Made by a program: the position numbers and the translations under genes. A stretch of DNA of 63,920 nucleotides from Ruminiclostridium sp. (GTDB taxonomy: Bacteria; Bacillota; Clostridia; Oscillospirales; Ruminococcaceae): assembly GCA_017625405.1 (NCBI GenBank), contig JAGALB010000008.1:1-63920 (forward strand), written 5' to 3'. Shown piece by piece: positions 52,624 through 61,965 of the stretch. How positions within the stretch are numbered: position 1 is the first letter of the stretch; the number at the start of each line of letters is the position of its first letter. Under the pieces are notes generated by a model. That model saw only the letters and a list, made by a program, of their open reading frames with translations. It made no database searches and had not been told where the DNA came from.

Positions 52624-53568
52624 ATGGACGCTAGCAATATTAGCAGCAAGAGCTTCACTGAAGCTATGCGAGGCTATAAGAAGGAAGAGGTTGACGAATT
52701 CCTTGATGATGTTTCCCAGGAATTTGCTAAGCTGAAGAGCATCAACAGCGAGCTTGAAAAGAAGCTTGAGGTTCTTGCGGACAAGATCCGTGAATATCGT
52801 GAAGATGAAGATGCCCTCAAGGAAGCGCTTCTCGGTGCTCAGAAGCAGGGACGTCAGGTTGTGGAAGAAGCCAAGGAAAAGGCTAAGAACATGATCGACG
52901 AGGCTCAGGAAAAGTGTGATAATATGATTGCTGACGCTGAGGCGGTAGTTGCCCAGAAGAACGAAGAAGGCGAAAAGGCAATCGCAGATGCACTTGCAGA
53001 AAAGGCAAGAATCGAAGAAGAAGCAAAGCAGAGAGCTGAAGAACTCCATACCGAAATGGAAATCCAGAATGAAATCGACAAGGAAATTCTTGCAAGAACA
53101 AGAAGAGAAGCTGAAGATTTCAGAACAAAGCTCATTATTGAATACAATAACCACATCGAGCTTATCAAGAAGCTCCCCGAAATGTGCCAGACCGAGTTCG
53201 TCAAGGAAACTGTTGATAACCATGATACAGCAAACTTACGTGAACTCCTTGCACAGCAGAAGGGCGAAGAGGTTATCACTCCCGTTGCCGAGATTCCCGA
53301 AGAGGAAGAAAATGACGACGACGTAAAGGTTGTAAGCAGCTTCAACGAAATCGAAGTGCAGGAAGCGCAGTCTGAAGAAGTTGAAGAGGTTGAAGAAGAA
53401 ATCGGCGGTTTCACCGTTGAAAATGCATTCGCAGAAGAAGACGAGGAAGATGACAACACACCTGATTTCTTAAAGCCCAAGCACAGCGGAAACAAATCCA
53501 AGTTTGAAAAGCTTGAATTCGGCAACAATACACATAACGGAAATAACAAGAATAAGAAAAGAAGATAA
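52624..53568 (+). CDS. divIVA: DivIVA domain protein
   Basis: Coiled-coil protein that marks curved membrane at poles and septa. The 314-residue protein begins with the membrane-binding region (SSKSFTEAMRGYKKEEVDEFLDDVSQEFAKL), followed by long heptad-rich helices to about residue 200. It is longer than Bacillus DivIVA (164) because of an acidic, disordered tail with a basic, Asn-rich end (KKRR). Located between ylmH and ileS, as in many Firmicutes. Confidence 0.93.
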   Translation: MDASNISSKSFTEAMRGYKKEEVDEFLDDVSQEFAKLKSINSELEKKLEVLADKIREYREDEDALKEALLGAQKQGRQVVEEAKEKAKNMIDEAQEKCDNMIADAEAVVAQKNEEGEKAIADALAEKARIEEEAKQRAEELHTEMEIQNEIDKEILARTRREAEDFRTKLIIEYNNHIELIKKLPEMCQTEFVKETVDNHDTANLRELLAQQKGEEVITPVAEIPEEEENDDDVKVVSSFNEIEVQEAQSEEVEEVEEEIGGFTVENAFAEEDEEDDNTPDFLKPKHSGNKSKFEKLEFGNNTHNGNNKNKKRR

Positions 53569-53591
53569 GTCAAAGGAAAGGACACAAGACA

Positions 53592-56384
53592 ATGGCACAG
53601 GATTACAACGAAACACTTAATCTGCCGCAGACCGAATATCCTATGAGAGGTAATCTTCCTGCAAGAGAACCCAAGTGGCTTGAACAGTGGGAAAGCGACA
53701 GACTTTATTACGAGCTCCAGAAGAAGAACGAAGGACTTCCGAAATACATCCTTCACGATGGCCCCCCCTATGCCAACGGTAACATTCATATGGGTACCGC
53801 TCTTAATAAGGTTTTAAAGGACATTATCGTAAAGTACAAGTCCATGACAGGCTACCAGGCACCTTTTGTTCCCGGTTGGGACTGTCACGGTCTTCCTATT
53901 GAATTAAAGGCACTCAAGCAGATCGGTGCAGACGGAAGCGCGATCGACCCAGTAGAGCTCCGCAAGTGCTGCCGTGAGTTCGCTCTTTCCTGCCTTGACG
54001 ATCAGAAGGCTCAGTTCAAGCGTCTGGGCGTATGGGGCGATTTTGATGATCCTTATCTTACAATTGCTCCTGAATTTGAAGCAAAGCAGGTTGAAGTTTT
54101 CGGCAAGATGGCTGAAAAGGGTCTTATGTACAAGGGCTTAAAGCCTGTTTACTGGTGCCCCGACTGTAACACAGCCCTTGCAGAAGCTGAAATCGAATAC
54201 GAAGATGACGTATGCTACTCTATTTATGTTAAGTTCCCCATTTCTGATTCCAAGGGCAAGTTTGATGATCTCGGAATCGACCTGAACAAAGCATACGCAG
54301 TTATCTGGACAACCACAACATGGACACTCCCCGGCAACGTTGCTGTCTGCCTCGGTCCCAACTACGAATATACATTCGTAAAGGTTGAAGACGAAGAAAG
54401 CAAGTTCTGCGGCGATTATCTCCTTATGGCGGTTGACCTTGCTTCCACAGTTATGGAAGCAGCAGGAATCAAGAAGTACTCCACAGTAGGTAACTTCCTC
54501 GGTTCCGAACTTGAATTCATCGAAACAGATCATCCCTTCATGGGCAGAAAGTCCACAATTATCCTCGGTGACCACGTAACTCTCGAAAGCGGTACAGGCT
54601 GCGTTCATACAGCTCCCGGCTATGGTCTTGAGGACTTTGAAGTATGCAACAAGTACAAGGGTATGTTCGATATTATCGTAGGTGTAAGCGACAGAGGTAT
54701 TCTTAACGAATTATCCGGCCAGTTCGCAGGTATTGCAACAGGCGACGCACACCCCGTAATTGCAAAGAAGCTTGAGGACGACGGCAATCTTCTCGCTATG
54801 GAAAAGATTGTTCACCCCTATCCTCACTGCTGGAGATGCCACAAGCCCATTATCTACCGTGCAACAGAACAGTGGTTCTGCTCTGTTGAAAAGTTTGCTG
54901 ATGAAGCTGTAAAGGCTATCGAAGAAGTAACATGGATTCCCGGCTGGGGCGAAGAACGTATCAAGAACATGGTACGTGACAGAAGTGACTGGTGTATTTC
55001 CCGTCAGCGCCGCTGGGGTGTTCCGATTCCCGTATTATACTGCAAGGACTGCGGAAAGCCCATTGTAAACGCTGAAACAATCAAGGCTATTTCTGACCTT
55101 TTCCGTGCTGAAACAGCAGACGCATGGTATTCAAAGGAACCCGCTGAATTTATCCCTGCTTCCGTAAAGTGCGAATGCGGCTGTGGCACATTCACAAAGG
55201 AAATGGATATTTTCGACGTATGGTTTGACTCCGGTGTATCCTGGGCAGCAGTAATGGATGAAAGAGAATATCTCTCCAGCCCTGCTGACCTTTATCTCGA
55301 AGGCTGTGACCAGTACAGAGGCTGGTTCCAGAGCTCACTTTTAACATCCGTTGCCGCAACAGGTCATGCACCTTATAAGGCAGTATGCACACACGGCTGG
55401 ATTGTTGACGGTAAGGGCGAAAAGATGTCCAAGTCCAAGGGTAACTATATTGTTCCCGAACAGGTTATTGAAAAGTACGGTGCAGACGTTCTCCGTCTGT
55501 GGGTAACCTCTCTTGATTACCACAGCGACGTACGTGTATCTGATGATATTTTAAAGCAGCTTTCTGAAACTTACAGAAAGATCCGTAACACTGCCCGTTA
55601 CATCCTCGGTAACCTCTGCAACGGCAAGGGCTTCAACCCCGATACAGACATGGTTGCTTTAGACAAGCTTGAAGATATTGACAAGTGGGCACTTTCCAAG
55701 TATGACACACTTATCGAAAAGGTTAAGAAGGCATACGAGGATATGGACTACTATCATGCATATCACGCAATCAACAGCTTCTGCGTTGTTGATATGTCCA
55801 ACTTCTACCTTGATATTCTCAAGGACAGACTCTACTGCGAAAAGGAAGACGGTGAAAGCCGCCGTGCAGCACAGACTGCTATGTATATCATCTTAAGCGG
55901 TCTTACAAGACTTGTTGCACCTATCCTTTCCTTTACAGCTGATGAAATCTGGCAGGAGCTTCCCAAGAAGGAAGGCGACGACAAGCGTCACGTTGTATTC
56001 AACAAGATGCCTGAGGTTACAGGTATTTCCGTTGATACAGCCAAGTGGGACAAGATTCACGCTATCCGTGATGATGTGCTTGTTGCTCTTGAAAAGAAGC
56101 GTAATGACAAGGTAATCGGTAAGTCCCTTGAAGCTAAGGTAATTCTCCACACCAAGGAAGATTTAAGCGATATTCTCCCTGAGCTTGACAAGGCATTCAT
56201 CGTATCTCAGGTAGAGCTTGCTGACGGCGAAGGCGAATTCAAGGGTAATTACGAAGGACTTTCCGTAACCGTTGAAAAGGCAACAGGCGAAAAGTGTGCA
56301 CGTTGCTGGACATACTCTGATACAGTAGGTAAGTGTGCAGCTCACGCTGACCTCTGCGCAAGATGTGCGTCTGTAATTGAATAA
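53592..56384 (+). CDS. ileS: Isoleucyl-tRNA synthetase
   Basis: Class I synthetase, 930 residues. The HIGH-type motif is in PPYANGNIHMGTALN, KMSKS in GEKMSKSKGNY, and the editing domain motif TTTWTLPGN is intact. The C-terminal zinc site is CARCWTYSDTVGKC and CARC. The bacterial length and zinc finger suggest the mupirocin-sensitive type. No T-box leader is visible; it is 23 bases from divIVA. Confidence 0.97.
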   Translation: MAQDYNETLNLPQTEYPMRGNLPAREPKWLEQWESDRLYYELQKKNEGLPKYILHDGPPYANGNIHMGTALNKVLKDIIVKYKSMTGYQAPFVPGWDCHGLPIELKALKQIGADGSAIDPVELRKCCREFALSCLDDQKAQFKRLGVWGDFDDPYLTIAPEFEAKQVEVFGKMAEKGLMYKGLKPVYWCPDCNTALAEAEIEYEDDVCYSIYVKFPISDSKGKFDDLGIDLNKAYAVIWTTTTWTLPGNVAVCLGPNYEYTFVKVEDEESKFCGDYLLMAVDLASTVMEAAGIKKYSTVGNFLGSELEFIETDHPFMGRKSTIILGDHVTLESGTGCVHTAPGYGLEDFEVCNKYKGMFDIIVGVSDRGILNELSGQFAGIATGDAHPVIAKKLEDDGNLLAMEKIVHPYPHCWRCHKPIIYRATEQWFCSVEKFADEAVKAIEEVTWIPGWGEERIKNMVRDRSDWCISRQRRWGVPIPVLYCKDCGKPIVNAETIKAISDLFRAETADAWYSKEPAEFIPASVKCECGCGTFTKEMDIFDVWFDSGVSWAAVMDEREYLSSPADLYLEGCDQYRGWFQSSLLTSVAATGHAPYKAVCTHGWIVDGKGEKMSKSKGNYIVPEQVIEKYGADVLRLWVTSLDYHSDVRVSDDILKQLSETYRKIRNTARYILGNLCNGKGFNPDTDMVALDKLEDIDKWALSKYDTLIEKVKKAYEDMDYYHAYHAINSFCVVDMSNFYLDILKDRLYCEKEDGESRRAAQTAMYIILSGLTRLVAPILSFTADEIWQELPKKEGDDKRHVVFNKMPEVTGISVDTAKWDKIHAIRDDVLVALEKKRNDKVIGKSLEAKVILHTKEDLSDILPELDKAFIVSQVELADGEGEFKGNYEGLSVTVEKATGEKCARCWTYSDTVGKCAAHADLCARCASVIE

Positions 56385-56392
56385 AAACTATG

Positions 56393-56423
56393 TTTGCACT
56401 GCTGTTTTACGCAGCAGTGCAAA
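56393..56423 (+). promoter_or_regulatory. 12-bp hairpin between ileS and lspA
   Basis: TTTGCACTGCTG (56393-56404) pairs with CAGCAGTGCAAA (56412-56423) around a seven-base loop. No T run follows, so it is more likely a processing or stability element than a terminator. Confidence 0.55.
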
Positions 56424-56453
56424 ATTAAATTTGTGTGAAAAAGGGGAAAAGGA

Positions 56454-56990
56454 TTGAAAAACAAGACTTTGAAATTTAATCTTATAATGGTGCTGGTAAG
56501 TCTTTTGTCGGTAGTCCTTGACCAGTTCACAAAATGGCTTGCGGTAACATATGTAAAACCCGTGGGCACTATTCCCGTAATTAAATTCGGTGAAACCGAA
56601 TGGGTGAATTTCACTTATTGCGAAAATACAGGTATGTCCTTCAGTCTGCTTGAGGGACAGAGATTTATTCTTATTGCTCTTCCTATACTGCTTATCGGTA
56701 TTGTTGAATATCTTATATTTTGCGGTAAGATTGAAAGCAAGGCAATGAAAATAGCGCTTGCATTTCTTGCAGGCGGCGGTTTCGGAAATCTGATTGACCG
56801 TATTTTCCTCGGATATGTGGTTGATTTCATTGATTTTCGTATCATCAACTTTGCGATCTTCAATTTTGCGGATATCTGCGCTGTTTTAGGCGGATTCGCT
56901 TTCGCAATAATGATGGTTGTGACTGAGAGCAGAGAAGAAAAGCGAAAAAAACTGGAAGAAAACAAGGCGGCAGAAGATGGAAATTCTTGA
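56454..56990 (+). CDS. lspA: Lipoprotein signal peptidase (signal peptidase II)
   Basis: Membrane aspartyl protease that removes signal peptides from prolipoproteins. The 178-residue protein has four hydrophobic helices. The catalytic aspartates are in GGGFGNLIDRI and FNFADICAVLG; DQFTKW near the N-terminus is also conserved. The TTG start lies seven bases after AAGGGG. The Lys/Glu-rich tail overlaps the start of the next gene by 14 bases. Confidence 0.95.
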   Translation: MKNKTLKFNLIMVLVSLLSVVLDQFTKWLAVTYVKPVGTIPVIKFGETEWVNFTYCENTGMSFSLLEGQRFILIALPILLIGIVEYLIFCGKIESKAMKIALAFLAGGGFGNLIDRIFLGYVVDFIDFRIINFAIFNFADICAVLGGFAFAIMMVVTESREEKRKKLEENKAAEDGNS

Positions 56991-57885
56991 ATTTACCGCA
57001 GAAGAAGCAGGCGCAAGGCTTGACAAATTCATTTCCGAGCAGACAAGCGGAGAGCTGACCCGCAGTGCTGCTGTAAAGCTTATTGAGGATGGTAACTGCA
57101 CTGTAAATGATAAGGCAGTAGCGAAGAATTATAAGCTGAAGTCAGGCGATAAAATATTGATTGAAATTCCCGAAGCGGTGGATGTGGATATTCTTCCTGA
57201 GAATATCCCTCTTGATATTGTATACGAAGACAACGACCTGCTGGTTGTAAACAAGCCTAAAGGAATGGTTGTTCATCCTGCTCCCGGGCATTATTCGGGT
57301 ACTCTTGTAAATGCGCTGATGTATCACTGCAAGGACAGTCTTTCAGGTATAAACGGAGAAATCCGTCCCGGTATTGTTCACAGAATTGACAAGGATACAA
57401 GCGGACTTCTTATTGTGGCAAAGAACGACACAGCACATAAAGGGCTTGCCGCACAGATAAAGGAGCACAGCTTCACCCGTGAATATGAAGCGGTGGTGAA
57501 CGGCTCTGTAAAAGAGGACGGAATTGTGAATGCACCTATCGGCAGACACAAGACTGACCGTAAAAAAATGTGCGTAACCACAGAAAACAGCAGAGAAGCG
57601 GTTACACACTACTTTGTAATTGAAAATTTCGGTGATTCCACGCATCTGAGACTTCGTCTGGAAACAGGCAGAACGCATCAGATACGTGTTCACATGGCAT
57701 ATATCGGGCACAGCGTTGCGGGTGATGAGGTTTACGGAAACGGCAAACCGAAATCCCTTATGGGTCAATGTCTGCACGCTAAAAAAATCGGATTTGTTCA
57801 TCCTGTAACAGGTGAATATCTGGAGTTTGACAGCGAGTTGCCCGAATACTTTAAAAAATTCCTGAACGGTAAAAGAAAAATATGA
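56977..57885 (+). CDS. rluD: RluA/RluD family pseudouridine synthase
   Basis: Makes pseudouridine in 23S rRNA (RluD type) or related RNA. The 302-residue protein has an N-terminal S4 domain (ARLDKFISEQ, LIEDGNCTVN) and the catalytic core with HRIDKDTSGLLIVAKN, where Asp is the nucleophile. LRLETGRTHQIRVHM is the second conserved block. It follows lspA with an overlap, the order seen in Bacillus (lspA-rluD/ylyB). Precise target site is not determined. Confidence 0.93.
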   Translation: MEILEFTAEEAGARLDKFISEQTSGELTRSAAVKLIEDGNCTVNDKAVAKNYKLKSGDKILIEIPEAVDVDILPENIPLDIVYEDNDLLVVNKPKGMVVHPAPGHYSGTLVNALMYHCKDSLSGINGEIRPGIVHRIDKDTSGLLIVAKNDTAHKGLAAQIKEHSFTREYEAVVNGSVKEDGIVNAPIGRHKTDRKKMCVTTENSREAVTHYFVIENFGDSTHLRLRLETGRTHQIRVHMAYIGHSVAGDEVYGNGKPKSLMGQCLHAKKIGFVHPVTGEYLEFDSELPEYFKKFLNGKRKI

Positions 57886-58685
57886 ATTTTGAAAAAGTTG
57901 TAATTATGACCGACCTTGACGGAACATTGCTTAATGATAAAAAGCAGATTTCCGAAAAGGATATGGCGGCAATTGATGAATTCCGCAAAGGCGGCGGTAT
58001 TTTTACCGTTGCAACAGGCAGAGGCGTGGCTATGTCACGCAGAGTTGTGGATGTGCTTGAAATTGATACTCCCTGCGTTATTTTCAACGGTGCGGCGGTT
58101 TATGATTTCAATGAAAAACGCTTCCTTTGGCACAGCTCCATGCCTGATTTCGCCGTAGGGTACATAAAGACGCTTATGAAGCAGTTTCCTGATATCGGAA
58201 TTGAGGTGCTCAGAGGGGAAGAGGTTTTTGTCGTGAATAACAACAAAACCGTTGACGAACATATGGCGATTGAAAATGTCGTTCCCGTCTATATGGATAT
58301 TGATGATGTTCCGAAGGACGGATGGCTGAAGGTGCTGATTGCATATCCGCCCGAAAAGCTGGATACTGTTACAGAGTACACGAAAACTGACTGTAATAAG
58401 GGCGTCAACTGGGTGCGTTCCTCGCCTGTATATTACGAAATGCTCCCCGAGGGTATAAGCAAGGGCACGGGGCTTCCGAGACTTCTTGAAGCTATGGGTG
58501 AAACAGAGCGTTTTACAGTTGCGTCGGGAGATTTCGGCAATGATTATGATATGGTAAGAATGGCTGATCTGGGTGTTGCGGTTGCCAATGCGCAGCAGGC
58601 GGTAAAGGATGCCGCAAAGCTTGTGGTAGGCGACAACAACAGCTCGCCCATGTCGCAGATAATTGAGTATATCAAAACACTTTGA
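57882..58685 (+). CDS. HAD superfamily hydrolase, Cof type
   Basis: A 267-residue phosphatase of the IIB HAD subfamily. Motif I is MTDLDGTLLND with the nucleophile Asp, and motif IV is ASGDFGNDYDM, with GISKGTGLPRLLE before it. Such proteins dephosphorylate sugar phosphates, flavin or cofactor precursors; the substrate is unknown. The ATG overlaps the rluD stop codon by four bases. Confidence 0.92.
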   Translation: MNFEKVVIMTDLDGTLLNDKKQISEKDMAAIDEFRKGGGIFTVATGRGVAMSRRVVDVLEIDTPCVIFNGAAVYDFNEKRFLWHSSMPDFAVGYIKTLMKQFPDIGIEVLRGEEVFVVNNNKTVDEHMAIENVVPVYMDIDDVPKDGWLKVLIAYPPEKLDTVTEYTKTDCNKGVNWVRSSPVYYEMLPEGISKGTGLPRLLEAMGETERFTVASGDFGNDYDMVRMADLGVAVANAQQAVKDAAKLVVGDNNSSPMSQIIEYIKTL

Positions 58686-58699
58686 CGGAGGAAAACAAA

Positions 58700-59554
58700 A
58701 TGGGATTTCTTGAAACATTATTCAAAAGTGCAAGCAGAACTATCGGCAGAGAAGTGGGCAAAAAGGCTGTCAATGCGGTAGTTGATATCTTTGATGACGA
58801 TGACAAGAAGAAAAAGTCAAAGTCAAAAGCAGATACCACAGCACAGAAGAAAACTGTAAAGAAGGCTGCCGAGGTAGAAGAAATCAAGGCAGAAAACCCC
58901 AATATTGCTGCTTCTTCTCCTATGGCTATGGCGGCAGCAAAGGGCGACTCCCCTTATGATACAACACCTGATATGCCCTGTCCTTTCGTTGAATTCAACG
59001 GCTGGCTCTGCATAAAGGGCGGTACTCCCCAGGAAATTATCAAGACTCTCGGCCTTAAAAACAGCTATGAAGCCAACTGGGAAAGCGGTCTCAAGGCTGC
59101 AAGCGAAAACTTTATGAAAAAGGTTTTCGTTTCTCCCGTTATAAACGGCTGTGTTCTTGTAATCGGCTACATACCTTTCGGCGTTAAGAATTCCGTAAAG
59201 GAAGAACTTGCGGTACTTGATAAAATTGCCGATAAGTTTGATGAAATGACCTGTTTTGCAACCCAGAGCACGGTTGATATCCACGTATGGGCAAAGTATG
59301 TGAACGGCAAGCTTAAGAGAGGCTACGGCTGGCTTGGTGAAAGCGGCGTGGTTTATCTTAATCAGGGCAATCCTACTCCCGAGGAAGTACGTCTCGGGTA
59401 TGACAAGCTCATTACCGATACAGACTGTGATTGGGAAACCGCACAGTTCGCAGATACAGAGCATGTATTCACTATGTCAAAGGAATGGGGAATTTCTCCC
59501 GATTTATCCGATGTTGACGGCAAGGAAGGCACAGGCTTTGTGTGCGATTTATAA
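58700..59554 (+). CDS. Unknown protein with Lys-rich N-terminal region
   Basis: Not recognised. The 284-residue soluble protein starts with a possible amphipathic helix (GFLETLFKSASRTIGREVGKK), then an acidic-basic low-complexity stretch (FDDDDKKKKSKSK, about 30-70). A folded domain follows (about 100-284), rich in Trp and Gly (EFNGWLCIKGGTPQEII, GYGWLGESGVVYLNQG). No catalytic motif is clear. GGAGG precedes ATG 58700. It is the gene after the HAD phosphatase and before transketolase. Confidence 0.7.
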   Translation: MGFLETLFKSASRTIGREVGKKAVNAVVDIFDDDDKKKKSKSKADTTAQKKTVKKAAEVEEIKAENPNIAASSPMAMAAAKGDSPYDTTPDMPCPFVEFNGWLCIKGGTPQEIIKTLGLKNSYEANWESGLKAASENFMKKVFVSPVINGCVLVIGYIPFGVKNSVKEELAVLDKIADKFDEMTCFATQSTVDIHVWAKYVNGKLKRGYGWLGESGVVYLNQGNPTPEEVRLGYDKLITDTDCDWETAQFADTEHVFTMSKEWGISPDLSDVDGKEGTGFVCDL

Positions 59555-59621
59555 TAAGTAAACTTTGACGAGGAATCGTCTTTAATAAACCGCAGGTGCG
59601 GTTAAAATACAGGAGGTCAAT

Positions 59622-60464
59622 ATGGACGCAACTTTAAAAAAGCAGCTTCAGATAACTGCTACAAAAGTCAGAATGGGCATTATTGAGGGCGTTTACAATG
59701 CCAAAGCGGGACATCCCGGTGGCTCTCTTTCCATCGCTGACACTTTAACCTATCTCTACATGGCAAGAATGAATGTAAACCCCGAAGACCCCACAATGGC
59801 AGACCGTGACAGACTTGTTCTTTCCAAGGGTCACACAGCGCCTGCACTTTATGCTTGCCTTGCACACAGAGGCTTTTTCCCTGTGGAAGAATTAAAGACA
59901 TTAAGAAAAATCGACTCCCGTTTACAGGGTCATCCTGTTTTAGGCAAGATTCCCGGCGTTGATATGAGCACAGGCTCTCTCGGTCAGGGTGTATCCGCTG
60001 CCTGCGGTATGGCTCTTTCGGGCAAGATTTCCAATGAAACATATAAGGTATACGCAATTCTCGGCGACGGTGAAATCCAGGAAGGTCAGGTATGGGAATC
60101 CGCAATGTTTGCGGCTCACTACCAGCTTGATAACCTCGTTTTCGTAGTTGATAACAACAATCTTCAGATTGACGGTGCAATCGGCGACGTTATGAGTCCC
60201 TATCCTATTGACGAAAAGTTCCAGGCATTCGGCTGGCACGTTATCACAATCGACGGTCACGATTTCGACGCAATCGAAAAGGCGTTCAACGAAGCTGAAA
60301 CAATCGCAAACCAGCCTACTGTAATTATCCAGAAGTCTGTAAAGGGCAAGGGCGTTTCCTACATGGAAAACAACGTTGCATGGCACGGTGCAGCTCCCAA
60401 CGAAGAGCAGTACAACATCGCTATGAACGAATTACAGGCTCAGCTTGACGAATTACAGAAGTAA
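59622..60464 (+). CDS. Transketolase, N-terminal subunit
   Basis: One half of a two-gene transketolase; 280 residues with the thiamine-diphosphate domain. GHPGGSLSIADTLTYLY binds cofactor, and GDGEIQEGQVWESAMFAAHYQLDNLVFVVDNNN is the TPP motif from GDG to NNN. Pairs with the next gene, 17 bases on, to interconvert pentose and triose/hexose phosphates. GGAGG precedes the ATG. Confidence 0.95.
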   Translation: MDATLKKQLQITATKVRMGIIEGVYNAKAGHPGGSLSIADTLTYLYMARMNVNPEDPTMADRDRLVLSKGHTAPALYACLAHRGFFPVEELKTLRKIDSRLQGHPVLGKIPGVDMSTGSLGQGVSAACGMALSGKISNETYKVYAILGDGEIQEGQVWESAMFAAHYQLDNLVFVVDNNNLQIDGAIGDVMSPYPIDEKFQAFGWHVITIDGHDFDAIEKAFNEAETIANQPTVIIQKSVKGKGVSYMENNVAWHGAAPNEEQYNIAMNELQAQLDELQK

Positions 60465-60481
60465 GAGAAAGGATTATATAT

Positions 60482-61417
60482 ATGGAAAAGAAAGCTACAC
60501 GTGAAAGCTACGGCGAAGGTCTTATACAGCTTGCTGAAGTACGTCCTGACTTAGTTGTTCTTGACGCTGACCTTGCTGCTGCTACAAAGACAGGTATTTT
60601 CAAGAAGGCTTGCCCCGACAAGCATTTCGACTGCGGTATTGCTGAAGCAAATATGATGGGTGTTGCAGCAGGTATTGCTTCAACAGGCAAGCTTGTTTTT
60701 GCAAGCTCCTTTGCAATGTTTGCAGCAGGCCGTGCATTTGAAATCGTAAGAAACAGCATCTGCTATCCCAAGTTAAACGTTAAAATCGGTGCAACTCACG
60801 CAGGTATCTCTGTTGGTGAAGACGGTGCTTCCCACCAGTGTAACGAAGATATCGCCCTTATGACTGCACTTCCCAATATGACAGTCATCAACCCTGCCGA
60901 TGATGTTGAAGCAAAGGCAGCTGTACTTGCAATGGCTGACTATGTAGGACCTACCTACATGAGATTCGGCAGACTTGCTGTTCCGGTATTCAACGACGCT
61001 GCAACCTACAAGTTTGAAGTAGGCAAGGGTATTCAGTTAAAGGACGGCAAGGACATTACAATTATCGCAACAGGTCTTATGGTTGCTGAAGCAATCGAAG
61101 CCGGCAAGGCGCTTGCTGAACAGGGTATTGACGCACGTATCATCAACATCCACACAATCAAGCCTATTGACCGTGATATCATCATCAAGGCGGCTAAGGA
61201 AACAGGCAAGATTATCACTGTTGAAGAACACAGCGTAATCGGCGGTCTCGGTTCTGCAGTTGCAAACGTTGTAACTGAGGAATGCCCCGTTCCCGTTATC
61301 AAAATCGGCGTAAACGACTGCTTCGGTCACAGCGGCCCTGCAGTTGCTCTCCTCAAGGAATTCGGTCTTTGTGCAGAAAACATTGTCAATGTTACAAAGG
61401 CAGCACTTGGTAAGTAA
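60482..61417 (+). CDS. Transketolase, C-terminal subunit
   Basis: The 311-residue second half, with the pyrimidine-binding domain (FDCGIAEANMMGVAAGIASTGKLVFASSFA, holding the catalytic Glu in GIAEANM) and the C-terminal domain (IINIHTIKPIDRDIIIKAAKETGKIITVEEHS). Split transketolases are common in clostridia and archaea. A strong terminator follows, ending the unit. Confidence 0.95.
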   Translation: MEKKATRESYGEGLIQLAEVRPDLVVLDADLAAATKTGIFKKACPDKHFDCGIAEANMMGVAAGIASTGKLVFASSFAMFAAGRAFEIVRNSICYPKLNVKIGATHAGISVGEDGASHQCNEDIALMTALPNMTVINPADDVEAKAAVLAMADYVGPTYMRFGRLAVPVFNDAATYKFEVGKGIQLKDGKDITIIATGLMVAEAIEAGKALAEQGIDARIINIHTIKPIDRDIIIKAAKETGKIITVEEHSVIGGLGSAVANVVTEECPVPVIKIGVNDCFGHSGPAVALLKEFGLCAENIVNVTKAALGK

Positions 61418-61424
61418 AAAAATT

Positions 61425-61451
61425 AAAGGCTCCCATGTGGGAGCCTTTTTT
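61425..61451 (+). terminator. Terminator after the transketolase genes
   Basis: AAAGGCTCCCA (61425-61435) and TGGGAGCCTTT (61438-61448) form an 11-bp stem, followed by a T run. Confidence 0.92.
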
Positions 61452-61469
61452 ATTCTGATGAGATATGAA

Positions 61470-61952
61470 TTATAAGCTCAGCGTAATTTCTCTTCCGCTT
61501 TTCTTGTACTCTTCAACCGCTACGCCGCACTTTTCCAACATCATAACCGATGCCTTTACGCTTTCGGTGTCTGCGTACTTGTTTTCAAGATATACAACCT
61601 TCTTGATGCCACACTGAATAATGGCCTTGGCGCATTCATTACAGGGGAAAAGTGTTACGTATAGAGTAGCACCGTTTACACCGTGCATACTGCTGTTTAA
61701 AATTGCGTTAAGCTCTGCATGGCACACAAAGGGGTACTTTGTATCAAGCGAGCATTCGCCTGTTCTCTCCCAGGGCATTTCGTCATCGATACAGCCTGTG
61801 GGCATACCGTTATAGCCGACGGAAACAATCTTCTTTTCGCTGTTTACGATGCAGGCTCCCACCTGAGTGGAATTATCCTTGCTTCTCTGTGCAGAAAAAA
61901 GGGCGATGCCCATAAAATATTCATCCCATGATATGTAGTCTGTACGTTTCAT
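61470..61952 (-). CDS. Deoxycytidylate deaminase
   Basis: Deaminates dCMP to dUMP, feeding thymidylate synthesis. The 160-residue protein has the zinc sites CHAELNAIL and PCNECAK, plus the upstream GACIVNSEKKIVSVGYNGMPTGC typical of the ComE/dCMP deaminase group. ATG 61952 follows AAAGGA by six bases. It lies 13 bases from a coiled-coil gene read on the same strand. Confidence 0.92.
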   Translation of the reverse strand: MKRTDYISWDEYFMGIALFSAQRSKDNSTQVGACIVNSEKKIVSVGYNGMPTGCIDDEMPWERTGECSLDTKYPFVCHAELNAILNSSMHGVNGATLYVTLFPCNECAKAIIQCGIKKVVYLENKYADTESVKASVMMLEKCGVAVEEYKKSGREITLSL

Positions 61953-61965
61953 AAATTGTCCTTTC

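Noticed and set aside
53568-53592. T-box leader for ileS
   Set aside because: Only 23 bases separate divIVA and ileS, too short for a T-box.
59570-59605. Small hairpins before transketolase (GACG/CGTC, AACCGC/GCGGTT) as a riboswitch
   Set aside because: Too short and without known aptamer signatures; no terminator alternative is seen.
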